Shown: positions 6,038-12,904 of the stretch, in pieces | Numbering within the stretch: the stretch's first letter is position 1 | Layout: each line of letters opens with the position of its first letter | Position numbers and translations under genes: made by a program | Source of the DNA: Cephalothrix spiralis | Taxonomy: Eukaryota > Nemertea > Palaeonemertea > Archinemertea > Cephalotrichidae | Direction: 5' to 3' | Length of the DNA stretch: 14,064 nt | NCBI GenBank assembly: GCA_032353305.1 | Contig: JAUCNG010084440.1 | Location: forward strand, 1-14,064 | Notes under the pieces: generated by a model | What the model was told of the DNA's origin: nothing | Database searches by the model: none | What the model saw: the letters and a program-made list of their open reading frames with translations, nothing else

Positions 6038-6282
6038 TTACACATTTTTCAAATATTTTCTACAACGAAATTTGAAGATCTTATTCAAACTGCTCCAAGT
6101 GAAGCCGAATTCGCTGTGGAAACGTTCTGTGCAGAAAGTGGCTTTATATGCTACTTGGCCAATTTCGAATTTTAATAAGTTCATATTTTTGAGTACGGGG
6201 AATTGTTCCAACAGAAAACACAGTATGCATGCTTCTTCTTGTCGAATATGAGATTCATCAGGAGCTGAAATTGCCACATATC
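6038..6282 (-). CDS. Candidate exon, unidentified protein, minus strand
   Basis: Entered after TTGAATTTACAG (acceptor ending 6283). It reads YVAISAPDESHIRQEEACIL then CFLLEQFPVLKNMNLLKFE and AYKATFCTERFHSEFGF up to a TAA at 6038. It joins in phase to the exon at 6351-6460 across a 68-nt intron, and a donor such as TTTCGTT|GTAGAA near 6066 would join in phase to the exon at 5969. The plus-strand frame over 6069-6175 is the exact codon complement and also looks coding (FEDLIQTAPSEAEFAVETF), so the strand is inferred from the splice signals. Family unknown. Confidence 0.35.
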
Positions 6283-6350
6283 CTGTAAATTCAAGAAACG
6301 GCTCATTATACAGCACTTGAATTTGGATCCTGTATGATCGTTTCATTTAC

Positions 6351-6460
6351 GTAAGCAAATTTCTTTCCACAGTAGGAAAACACACACAATTCTGATTTCA
6401 GCAGCATCCAATGCAAAAAGGGCATGAAATATTTTAGCAGACTGTCTCCAATGCAAATCC
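6351..6460 (-). pseudogene. Candidate exon, degenerate second half of a THAP-like domain
   Basis: The segment is bracketed by GAATTTTTTTATTCACAG (acceptor ending 6461) and GCTTAC|GTAAATG (donor from 6350). It encodes DLHWRQSAKIFHALFALDAA then EIRIVCVFLLWKEICL. In the same frame as the MPKKC start at 6594, the text MRNRWCS then DLHWRQSAKI resembles the R-x-x-W and W-x-P-S-K region of THAP zinc fingers. The C-x2-H-F that should follow is replaced by IFHALF, so zinc binding would be lost. It may therefore be a decayed THAP half-domain read straight through, or a real exon of the unknown gene. Both readings are kept open. Confidence 0.35.
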
Positions 6461-6507
6461 CTGTGAATAAAAAAATTCCAACTGCACCATCTATTCCTCA
6501 TTCATTA

Positions 6508-6594
6508 GGGGAATTTATGATGCCACACATACGGCAAAATGTTCGGTATGATATAACGTCGTTGACGTTTACATATATAACATTTTTTTGGCAT
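6508..6594 (-). pseudogene. THAP-like N-terminus, truncated by stops
   Basis: An ATG at 6594-6592 opens MPKKCYICKRQRRY, then a short stretch ending VWHHKFP, followed at once by TAA TGA. THAP domains begin at the initiator with M-P-x-x-C-x(2-4)-C and have a conserved F-P about 25 residues in. THAP proteins are P-element-related zinc fingers, often transposon-derived. After the two stops the same frame resumes with MRNRWCSWNFF and continues into 6460-6351. The second zinc pair is lost. The family call is by motif only; a chance resemblance cannot be excluded. Confidence 0.4.
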
Positions 6595-6599
6595 AATAA

Positions 6600-6925
6600 G
6601 CTGAGAGTTCATCTACGTGAGCTGTCAAACCTAAATAAGAATTAAAAAATTTAAGTTTTATAAATTATACAATTTAGTAGATCATTCATAAATCATAATT
6701 ATACTAAGTTTACACTAACTTTTTGAAAAGGAATACAAAAAAAGATACATGATTATTTTAAATTCGATTTTTTTTTGTGTTTGATTTTTTCTTTTCTTTT
6801 CTAAACACATGCCTAGCTGACTAAGATCCCGTTTAGTCTTTACTTTATATCTTTTTGCGATATTTGTACAAAATATTGGTCATATTTGGTTTTTTATGAT
6901 CTTGGTATCTATGGTTCCTTAATTT
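6600..6925. other. AT-rich spacer
   Basis: No coding text on either strand. It contains a pyrimidine-rich run around 6768-6802 (TTTTTTTTGTG, then TTTTCTTTTCTTTTC). Confidence 0.5.
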
Positions 6926-7195
6926 TTATACAACTATCTCATTCTTACCCTCTTCGATTATTTTCTGGACACCGGCATATTCCATTAAGATCTTCCGAAT
7001 TTTCTTAATTGGGATATATATAGCCCGGTCTCCAACAATACCCTGCATCACATCTTCCGCAATGCTGTTTCTCTTTGCTTTCACACTTTCACCAAACGTG
7101 AATGTTAACATAGGATTCCGATGGCGAAAAATATCTGTCGACCAATTTACCTGTCTGAAAAACTTAAAATTGATTTGAATAAAGGCTAAAAGCAT
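6926..7195 (-). pseudogene. C-terminal part of an unidentified TE-like protein
   Basis: The minus-strand frame ends with TAA at 6926. The well-formed part reads FTFGESVKAKRNSIAEDVM, then VGDRAIYIPIKKIRKIL and MEYAGVQKIIEEG. Its first codons (FRQVNWSTDIF) are in a shifted frame compared with repeat copies B and C. In those the equivalent text is EYY(I/V)-(E/K)-PVPF-LGES, so an 8-nt-type deletion and a one-base insertion separate the frames here. The order Y-(I/V)-x-P-V-x-(I/F)-x-L-G...Y-I-P-I-x-x-x-(L/I) recalls, from memory, a multi-copy family of uncharacterised animal proteins often linked with mobile elements. I cannot name it. Confidence 0.4.
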
Positions 7196-7890
7196 TCATT
7201 GATGTCGACAATATTTTGTGGCAACTTCGTATCCACTGTGTGTTGACGGCTCGTTGAAATTTCCTCGAATATTGAAAAACAATTGCTGCAAATATGGATA
7301 ACCATATCATCTGTTAACCCAATTTTCCTCTTTAAACGCTGTTCACACTTTCACCAAGCATGAATGGGACGGGTTCAATGTAGTATTCCGATCGTTAAAA
7401 ATATCTGTCGACCAATTTACCTGTCTTTTAAAAACTTTACATTGATTTGAATAAAGGCTAAAGCATTCATTGATGTCGACAATATTTTGTGGCAACTTCG
7501 TATCCACTGTGTGTTGAAGGCTCGTTGAAATTTCCTCGAATATTGAAAAACAATTGCTGCAAATATAGATAACCATATCATCTGTTAACCCAATTTTCCT
7601 CTTTAAACGCTGTTTCTCTTGCTTTCACACTTTCACCAAGCGTGAATGGGACGGGTTTAACGTAGTATTCCGATCGCTAAAAATATCTGTCGACCAATTT
7701 ACCTGTCTTAAAAACTTTAAATTGATTTGAATAAAGGCTAAAGCATTCATTGATGTCGACAATATTTTGTGGGAATTTCGTATCCACTGTGTGTTGAACG
7801 CTCGTTGAAATTTCCTCGAATATTGAAAAACAAGTGCTGCAAATATGGATAACCATATCATCTGTTAACCCAATTTTCCTCTTTAAACTA
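7064..7890. repeat. Three tandem units of about 275 bp
   Basis: The string ATATCTGTCGACCAATTTAC recurs at 7131, 7401 and 7683, offsets of 270 and 282. Each unit runs from a GCTGTTTCTCTT-type start to CTCTTTAAAC. Units differ by a few percent plus small indels (unit B lacks about 12 bp at its start; unit A has one extra A in the GCTAAAAGC run). They include the coding text of the minus-strand exon 7680-7910 and part of the text that should follow it, so this is an internal segmental triplication. Confidence 0.92.
7343..7576 (-). pseudogene. Middle tandem copy of the repeated exon
   Basis: Minus frame: DMVIYICSNCFSIFEE, then QHTVDTKLPQNIVDINECFS and LYSNQCKVFK. It then slips, because of an extra T/A in a run, into RQVNWSTDIF. 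The unslipped frame would give TGKLVDRYF followed by a stop. It matches copy C closely, so it duplicates the same exon and is out of frame with the C-terminal piece. Confidence 0.6.
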
Positions 7891-7910
7891 AGAAAAAACT
7901 TATTGACCTT
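7680..7910 (-). CDS. Exon 3 candidate of the 8514-6926 gene (repeat copy C)
   Basis: Entered after AATATTCAACAG (acceptor ending 7911), phase 0, it reads KVNKFFLSLKRKIGLTDDMV, IHICSTCFSIFEEISTS, VQHTVDTKFPQNIVDINECF and SLYSNQFKVFKTGKLVDRYF, then meets TAG (7677-7679). This is the most complete of three tandem copies. Phase 0 agrees with the exon ending at 8058. An alternative acceptor (ATATCTTCAG, ending 7974) would give TDHLVALTNGYCGKKHKYS before a stop, so the exon start is unsettled. The CSTC pair is not part of a domain I recognise. The in-frame stop after VDRYF occurs in copies B and C but not A. Confidence 0.45.
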
Positions 7911-8057
7911 CTGTTGAATATTTGTGTTTCTTTCCACAATATCCATTTGTTAAGGCAACTAAATGATCAGTACCTGAAGATATTTTTATAACACACAATT
8001 TATCAAAGATACGGACGGATATTCGAGAGAAGAAAAATAATTAGTTAAAATATATAC

Positions 8058-8106
8058 CTTTATCGTTTCCTCGCTCTTCTTGGTCAAGGCACATCTTGAA
8101 TCTGAT
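8058..8106 (-). CDS. Exon 2 candidate (49 nt)
   Basis: GGGCATCATTTCAG (acceptor) and ATAAAG|GTATAT (donor) bracket 49 nt. Joined to exon 1 it gives Q then SDSRCALTKKSEETIK in frame, ending at phase 0. Both splice signals are good and the phase fits on both sides. Another frame over the same bases (IRFKMCLDQEERGNDKG) would join to the alternative exon 3 start, so the reading is not unique. Confidence 0.4.
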
Positions 8107-8144
8107 CTGAAATGATGCCCTGTGTTCTCATCCATATTTATAAA

Positions 8145-8188
8145 GGTTTTTTTTAACAAAAAAAAACCTTTTTTTAACAAAAAAAAAC
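8145..8188. repeat. T/A homopolymer hairpin tandem
   Basis: Two units of a GG/CC-bounded T8-AAC-A9 pattern follow each other. On one strand they form G-G-T8 ... A9-C-C hairpins. It lies in the putative intron between exons 1 and 2. Confidence 0.8.
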
Positions 8189-8308
8189 GACTTTCAGTTT
8201 ACAATTATAATACTAACCAATAAAATAAAATTGTCCTTGTGCCACTTCATCCCGACATCTTCTAGAACATTTGATATCCTCACATCTAAAACAAAATTGA
8301 ACACTTAC

Positions 8309-8514
8309 TGTAGATGTATGATTTCATTTGATTTGTCGTCGACTTCTCTGAAAATTTCAGGAAGATTAATTAACGACTGCAAACTACATGCACTATCTTC
8401 TAGTGATTTTGATATCTCTTTCACACTGTAGTTGTAGTTGTAATATTTGTCACAAATATATCGCCTTAAATCATCAGGCACCGTTTGGCGCAATCGAAAA
8501 TCTTTACTTTCCAT
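8309..8514 (-). CDS. First coding exon candidate, unidentified protein
   Basis: Minus strand, ATG at 8514-8512, open for 68 codons to a strong donor CTACA|GTAAGTG (GT begins at 8308). It reads MESKDFRLRQTVPDDLRRYI, CDKYYNYNYSVKEISKSL, EDSACSLQSLINLPEIFREV and DDKSNEIIHL. Charged, helical and free of low-complexity, it looks like a genuine N-terminal domain, although the family is unknown. Upstream bases are AT-rich with no earlier in-frame coding text, which supports this start. Downstream exons at 8106-8058 and 7910-7680 join in phase. Confidence 0.5.
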
Positions 8515-8796
8515 AATTATATTAAATAGAATTTAGAATAAAAAATCAAGTTATAAGCAATAATAAAACAGGTATAAAAAACAATTAAACAAGCAAGTAT
8601 AAACAATATTACGAATAAAATAACAATATGTAAATATATAAACAGGAAAATAACAAGAATAATTAGAATAAGGAAAGACGGAAATCAAATTGAAAGGCGC
8701 TGAATATATGGAGTGACCAGTAGAAAAATAGAAAGGAATGGAATAACGCAATTAACTTGACGCGTCTATAGCTACTAAATGTGTATAGTAACCAGT
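8515..8796. other. AT-rich upstream region
   Basis: A/T-biased text with many AATA and ATAAA strings and no coding frame beyond low-complexity ones. It would be the 5' flank of the minus-strand gene starting at 8514. No TATA box or initiator stands out above the background. Confidence 0.45.
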
Positions 8797-8996
8797 CTAT
8801 TAAGAAAAGGTGCTCAAAATTTTAGGTGGTCAATTTCTAAATCCGGGAGTAAAATCTATATCCGTCATGACAATTTGTCAGATTTTTGTTAATTCTGATG
8901 ACGTCATTGGATAAAGTTACGTATTTCTCGACAAATTGTCATGACGGATATTGATTTTACTCCCGGATATAGAAATTGACCACCTTTTCTCAATAG
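8797..8996. mobile_element. MITE-like element with about 70-bp terminal inverted repeats
   Basis: The left arm, from CTATTAAGAAAAGGTG through GGTCAATTTCTAAATCCGGG to CCGTCATGACAATTTGTC (8880), is the near-perfect reverse complement of the right arm (8931-8996). The left arm carries a roughly 12-bp extra block (8813-8824) and the arms differ at a few bases. A 50-bp centre holds the palindrome TGACGTCA at 8899-8906. Length (200 bp), long TIRs and lack of an ORF fit a foldback/MITE-type non-autonomous DNA transposon. No target-site duplication is obvious, so the exact ends and the superfamily are open. Confidence 0.75.
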
Positions 8997-9154
8997 CACC
9001 GAGCTGTACTGTAGGCCTACGTCACATATTTCATTACGCATGACCTTTTTGGCCACCCATAGTGTCCATTTTCAAAAACTGCATGGATACCAGTTTTTAA
9101 AGTTTTGGTGCTTTTTTTTACAGTGTAAGGTACCTCAAAAAATCCAAAAAAAAC

Positions 9155-9173
9155 TCTACCGAATTTCGGTAGA
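9155..9173. repeat. Perfect 9-bp inverted repeat around one base
   Basis: TCTACCGAA, one T, TTCGGTAGA. Related CGGTAGAC / CGGTTGAC strings follow at about 9230 and 9253, and a similar CGGTCGACTTTTTTT occurs at about 12851, suggesting a shared repeat family. Confidence 0.8.
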
Positions 9174-9300
9174 CCTTATTGAAAAGTACATGTATACCGA
9201 ATCAACATGGATTGAATATCTGACCCGATCGGTAGACATTGCTCCCTATCGGTTGACTTTTTTTTTAATGACGCAGAATAGTTTTTCAGTGAAAACGTAT

Positions 9301-9301
<1 letters not shown>

Positions 9302-9331
<30 letters not shown>
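9302..9331 (+). repeat. (ATC)10 microsatellite
   Basis: Ten perfect ATC units. A short plus-strand frame translates it as a histidine run, but the surrounding frame is not convincing as a gene. Confidence 0.95.
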
Positions 9332-9332
<1 letters not shown>

Positions 9333-9336
9333 CCTT

Positions 9337-9459
9337 CTAGCATAAGCATACTATAGACGTAAAATGTTCAGCGAGTTGACGCACACGTGCGACGTTCATG
9401 GTCTGCCAATTTCGAACAGAGGTTCTAGCAGCTCCTCTAGTGCCAGCTTGTACATAAAG
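9337..9459 (-). CDS. Short coding-like segment, unidentified
   Basis: Minus-strand open text LYVQAGTRGAARTSVRNWQT then MNVARVRQLAEHFTSI ends at TAG (9337-9339). A donor-like TATA|GTATGC sits just before the stop (about 9350). The RVRQLAEHF helix looks protein-like, and GC content is locally higher. No strong acceptor is seen upstream and no family is recognised. Confidence 0.28.
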   Translation of the reverse strand, partial: LYVQAGTRGAARTSVRNWQTMNVARVRQLAEHFTSIVCLC

Positions 9460-10160
9460 ACAAATTAAAATTAATAGTGTAACGATTCGAAGCCTTTGAC
9501 CATAAAGGGAATGAATGTTAATATTTGAACAGACAACTTACAAACTCCCACAACAAAGAATTTATGAATAATTATATATGTCCTTCTTTATTTTAAGACC
9601 ACAAAAACATCACTTCATGACTTTCCACATTACAATATTTACACGACTTGTGAGACTTAAATTACCTAAAACTTAGTAAGATGACGACTAAACAATAAAT
9701 ATGAATGGGTTTACCCCACTAAAGTACTATAAAAACTGGTATAAAGATCGATGACAGTCTCTTGGGAAATCCCAACGCAAGTGACGTCACGCTACCATAC
9801 CCGACAATATATAGTGGACCTTCCGCGCTCTATTTCGGAGTGAAATGTCACATAACAACGCGCGATAACAATATAATATTTACAAACTTTAATATACCAA
9901 AAGAGACATAGACCTTATTTACTATAAACTTGAACATATTTAACATAGGTATGTAAAAAGTGTAATGACCTATTATGATTCGTTCCCTGATAATTCTACT
10001 GATCAACTCGACTCATGTTCTGAAATCATGTCTAATTACGATTTCCCTATGACCTGGTTAGGAGACAAATAATAATTTATTTACAAAGTAAAGTATAAGG
10101 AACCAAAATAAAGTCTAACCTGGGGTTCGTTACAATAGGTTACTTTTCTTACTTCGAACG
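9460..10160. other. Non-coding stretch with one promoter-like cluster
   Basis: No gene-like frame on either strand. The only structured part is the motif cluster at 9764-9813 and the GC-richer bases following it to about 9870 (TTCCGCGCTC, ACGCGCGATAAC). Confidence 0.45.
9764..9813 (+). promoter_or_regulatory. Promoter-like cluster: kB-type site, CRE and TATA-like box
   Basis: GGGAAATCCC (9764-9773) is a perfect palindromic NF-kB/Rel-type site. TGACGTCA (9782-9789) is a perfect CRE/ATF palindrome. TATATA (9808-9813) follows 18 bp later. Close Rel-ATF-TATA ordering is typical of immune-inducible animal promoters. No coding exon can be tied to it in the window, so it may serve a non-coding start, a repeat-derived promoter, or nothing. 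Confidence 0.3.
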
Positions 10161-10185
10161 AATTGTAGTGAAGTGTTGCAGGTAT

Positions 10186-10345
10186 TTTAGTTTTTTCATC
10201 GTGGCACTTGATTTATTTTGTTTCTTTGGGCCAGAGAATGTCAGACAAGCCACGGTCATTGGAAAGCCTAACTTTCGCCTGACTTTATTTATAGCCGATA
10301 CAATCCCTATCCTAGCTCTGCTGAACAATTGTCAAGCCCAACTTC
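10186..10345. repeat. Dispersed repeat, single copy (family shared with 12500-12875)
   Basis: The copy shares GGCACTTGATTT, AATGTCAGACAAGCC, GGTCATTGGAAAG, GCCTGACTTTATTTAT and GATACAATCCCT with 12590-12730 at roughly 80-85 percent by eye. On the minus strand both copies can be read as RAR-GIVSAINKVR-KL, but indels shift the frame between copies, so the coding status is doubtful. Confidence 0.75.
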
Positions 10346-10489
10346 ACGTGAAGTCACCTAGATTTTAATACCTTGATGCCAGCAGAGGAGAAATGTGAGA
10401 AGTTAGCAATTTATCGACATTCTGGGTGAATATCATGGTGAGGGATCCAAGAAGATGTGGCAGGATTGCTGTTGTGCACGGAATTTATC

Positions 10490-10862
10490 TTCGTTGGATG
10501 ACCTCAGGGACCAAGGGGGTCATGATGTGGCTCTCCAAATCCTCTATGATTGTCCTGCTGTATACGGCCTATGTATGGCCGTCTCTGGCGCCGTATAACC
10601 CAACAAACATCTGACGGACTTGTTCGCAAACACCCTCTTGAACAATGTAGTGCAAATGACTGTGACAGAAGGACAAATTAGGTGAGACGTCTGCACGGCA
10701 GTGAGGACATGTATGTCGCTGCCACGGACGAGGTGGTCCGACGTTCCTGTCAATGGGTGCTGGTTGTCGCTCGTTGCTGGCTTGTTCTCTCTGAGCCAAG
10801 GTGCTTTAAACTGAACTGCATTATCTTTGACATTGATCAGCATCTCATCCGTGGCTTCTGCT
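10490..10862 (-). pseudogene. Degraded Cys/His-rich reading frame
   Basis: Minus-strand text starts LAEATDEMLINVKDNAVQFK, slips a frame, and continues LAQREQASNERQPAPIDRNV, PPRPWQRHTCPHCRADVSP and NLSFCHSHLHYIVQEGVCEQ, then VRQMFVGLYGARDGHT. A TAG follows, then the same frame resumes as AVYSRTIIEDLESHIM and TPLVPEVIQRR. C-x2-C-x10-C-x2-H could be a zinc knuckle. Coherent peptide on both sides of a stop and of a slip points to a decayed gene, perhaps from a mobile element since GC content and style differ from the neighbours. Opposite-strand frames are also partly open. No family name. Confidence 0.42.
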
Positions 10863-10869
10863 AAGCGAC

Positions 10870-11540
10870 CATCATTCGGTTAGAAAAAGCCAGGAAAATT
10901 TTTATTTCCATGTCTGGCAACACTGTGAGCCTAGTTATAATTATTATAATGCAATAATTTTGGGCTTAGAATTTGGTGAACATTTATTCAGTTTTTTTAT
11001 ACCTCGTCGATGGTCCGACCGCTCCAGCTGAAAACACAAAGCTGATGGGGGCAGTCAATTCCGGAAGAGACTAGCGGCCCAATATATTTTATGATGCTGG
11101 CTCCAATGAGCATTATCCGAACTGCCATAGAATTTTCCATTTCAATTTAAGTTTTTTTTTTGTTGTTGTTTTGTTTCACCAAGGTCAGTCAATAATATAT
11201 ATTTCATAGTACAGCATGAATAGTGATCATACATGTCATAAGCAAAAAGGCCAAACCTAGGGGGGTCATAATAAAAACATTCATCTTCGGCTTACTAGCA
11301 CTCTTGTATATAAAATTACATGACGAAGACCTGTCCCAATAAAAAAATAAACAAGAGTCATGTAAGTTTATAATGATTTAGTCACGATTTATTCAAAATT
11401 GAATTTCAGCCCTAGTGAAGCATTTTAAATTACGCGCCGTAAGAATAAACGAAAACAAATAGAATCGATATAAAATAAAATTTTATTAACAATTATATCC
11501 CCAAAAATTAAATTTTGTGAATAATATATTACAAGATCAT
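10870..11540. other. Mostly non-coding, one possible minus-strand micro-exon
   Basis: No long frame. Features are an A/T-rich body, a T9/(GTT) run at 11152-11174, and a loose inverted pair ACTCTTGT (about 11300) / ACAAGAGT (about 11351). A 25-nt segment at 11003-11027 is bracketed on the minus strand by a fine acceptor (CTTTGTGTTTTCAG) and donor (GAG|GTATAA), but has no partner exon. Confidence 0.35.
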
Positions 11541-11548
11541 CAAAAGAA

Positions 11549-11554
11549 TTTATT
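11549..11554 (-). terminator. Poly-A signal AATAAA
   Basis: AATAAA on the minus strand lies about 60 nt past the stop of the terminal exon at 11613-11661. AATAAA is common in such AT-rich DNA, so only its position gives it weight. Confidence 0.35.
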
Positions 11555-11612
11555 GATATTTTAAGAATTCATTTTAAAGTAGTGGAATTAATTAATTCTG
11601 TAAGTTGCGTAT

Positions 11613-11661
11613 TTATTGGCACATCTTCAGCAATTGAGTTTCGCTTTCAGAATCGTCGGAA
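11613..11661 (-). CDS. Short terminal exon candidate with acidic tail
   Basis: An excellent minus-strand acceptor (CTGATTTTCTTTTCAG, ending 11662) opens 49 nt. After one leftover base the frame reads SDDSESETQLLKMCQ and stops at TAA (11613-11615), with an AATAAA downstream. Acidic Ser-rich tails are common C-termini. The upstream exons are not identified. It enters in the same phase as the terminal-exon candidates at 13509 and 13861. The short length leaves room for chance. Confidence 0.38.
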
Positions 11662-11811
11662 CTGAAAAGAAAATCAGAAAAAAATACTTATTAAATGATG
11701 TGACAAAAATTTTAAATTCAAAATATTGTGGTAAGTTGACTTTTAAGATATTCAAACATGATATAGTGAAATGCCAAGTTGTTCCAAATTTTATTTCTTC
11801 TAATATTTAGA

Positions 11812-12240
11812 GATTGAATTAGGGTAGTCTTTTTACTACTTTTGCACCGATTTTCGTTGTTATTTTACATTTTATCTTCATTGTAGAGGGATTGTCATTT
11901 AATTTTGGGGTAATATCACATCTTGATATAACTATTCAACACTACAACAAATACATTTCGTCTCATAATAATGTTAAAACGCATATTTTAACACTAGAAA
12001 ACATTTACATTATTTGCTGTTGTGAGATTTGAGATCGAACATTCTAGAAGGTCGGGAAATACCGGAACTAGGAAACGGAATATAATCATTAAATAAAGGG
12101 TTTGAGGTATATACAACATAATTAATTAGTCTTAATTATTCAAGAAGTATTTACTTGTTAATTTCTTGTTAATTAAAATCAAATTGAATTAATATTTAAT
12201 ATATTTTTTATATAAATTTATATATATTCCACTAACGAAG
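11812..12240. other. AT-rich spacer
   Basis: No convincing exon. A minus-strand frame near 12012-12085 reads PFPSSGISRPSRMFDLKSHN but has no reliable start. The segment carries the heat-shock-element-like motif at 12037-12049 and ends in very AT-rich DNA (12165-12235). Confidence 0.4.
12037..12049. promoter_or_regulatory. Heat-shock-element-like motif
   Basis: GAACATTCTAGAA is three perfectly alternating GAA/TTC units at 5-bp steps, the canonical HSF binding layout. GAA follows again at 12056 and 12066. No adjacent promoter or first exon is recognisable, so function is unsupported. Confidence 0.3.
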
Positions 12241-12242
12241 CT

Positions 12243-12259
12243 GGTAGATTATATCTACC
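12243..12259. repeat. Short palindrome GGTAGAT-TAT-ATCTACC
   Basis: Perfect 7-bp arms around three bases. Palindromes of this type occur at the ends of some foldback repeats, but no matching partner is seen. Confidence 0.7.
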
Positions 12260-12304
12260 CCAAGTTTTTTATATAAAAAAAAAAGCTCGAATCTATAGGA
12301 ATGA

Positions 12305-12490
12305 CAAAAAAAACGTCTCGGCGGACCTACTGATGTCACAGACCAAAACTGTCGGCCGAAATCTGTAGCTTCGCTCGAGATCGATGTAATCACGAGTGTT
12401 GATGACTTGTTGGGTGTGTATCCACCTTTGAAAACATTCTTCGCAAATGGTTTGATGACAACAGGGCTGAAATACTATCAGCGTCTTTAA
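12305..12490 (+). CDS. Plus-strand coding-like segment, unidentified
   Basis: A 61-codon stretch free of stops reads RLGGPTDVTDQNCRPKS, VASLEIDVITSVDDLLGVYP and PLKTFFANGLMTTGLKYYQR, ending at TAA (12488-12490). It lacks an ATG near the start. A possible acceptor is TACTGATGTCACAG (ending about 12341), giving a terminal exon. Codons and amino-acid balance are more protein-like than the neighbourhood. The minus strand over it is closed. It abuts the repeat units starting near 12500, so it could be repeat-borne. Family unknown. Confidence 0.4.
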   Translation, partial: QKKRLGGPTDVTDQNCRPKSVASLEIDVITSVDDLLGVYPPLKTFFANGLMTTGLKYYQRL

Positions 12491-12499
12491 AAAAAGGTC

Positions 12500-12875
12500 A
12501 ACCGAAAGTACCGATCGCTTGACTTTATTTGAAAACGATCCCTAGGTTTTTGTCACTGGTCCTAATAACATGTTTAGAGTCGGCTGATAGGCACTTGATT
12601 TCATTTATTTCTTTTGCAGCCTTTGGGCCATATAATGTCAGACAAGCGCCAGGGTCATTGGAAAGTCTTAACTTTTGCCTGACTTTATTTATTGCAGATA
12701 CAATCCCTCTCCTGGCTCTGCCGAACAATCTTCAAGCCCAACCTTGTTTTTTTTCTTTTTTTGTTTTCCTCTCCTGGCACTTTGTTTCTTCTGCAGCCTT
12801 TGGCCAGATAATGTCAGACAAGCCAGGGTCATTGGGAAGTCTTTACTTTCGGTCGACTTTTTTTGTAATACCTAA
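12500..12875. repeat. Tandem array of the 10186-type repeat (about 2.5 units)
   Basis: Partial unit 12500-12545 (GCTTGACTTTATTTG, GATCCCTAGG). A full unit follows at about 12590-12730. A shorter unit at about 12772-12870 starts again with CCTGGCACTTTG-TTTCTTCTGCAGCC, then ATAATGTCAGACAAGCC and GGGTCATTGG. A T-rich run (TTTTTTTTCTTTTTTTG) joins the last two. Minus-strand reading frames (for example NDPGACLTLYGPKAAKEIN at 12525-12728, then SDKNLGIVF) are open but slip between units. Confidence 0.75.
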
Positions 12876-12904
12876 GGGGGTAGAAACAATTATTTGGGTC
12901 GATT

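Noticed and set aside
6370-6645. Plus-strand gene with SRLSPMQIPVNKKIPTAPS
   Set aside because: It has a usable acceptor, but the minus-strand THAP-like frame and its splice signals explain the same bases better. Not fully excluded.
7064-7890. CRISPR-like array
   Set aside because: Units are about 275 bp, contiguous without unique spacers, and coding-like.
9040-9345. Plus-strand frame ending in a poly-His run
   Set aside because: The His run is the (ATC)10 microsatellite, and the rest lacks exon signals and protein-like composition.
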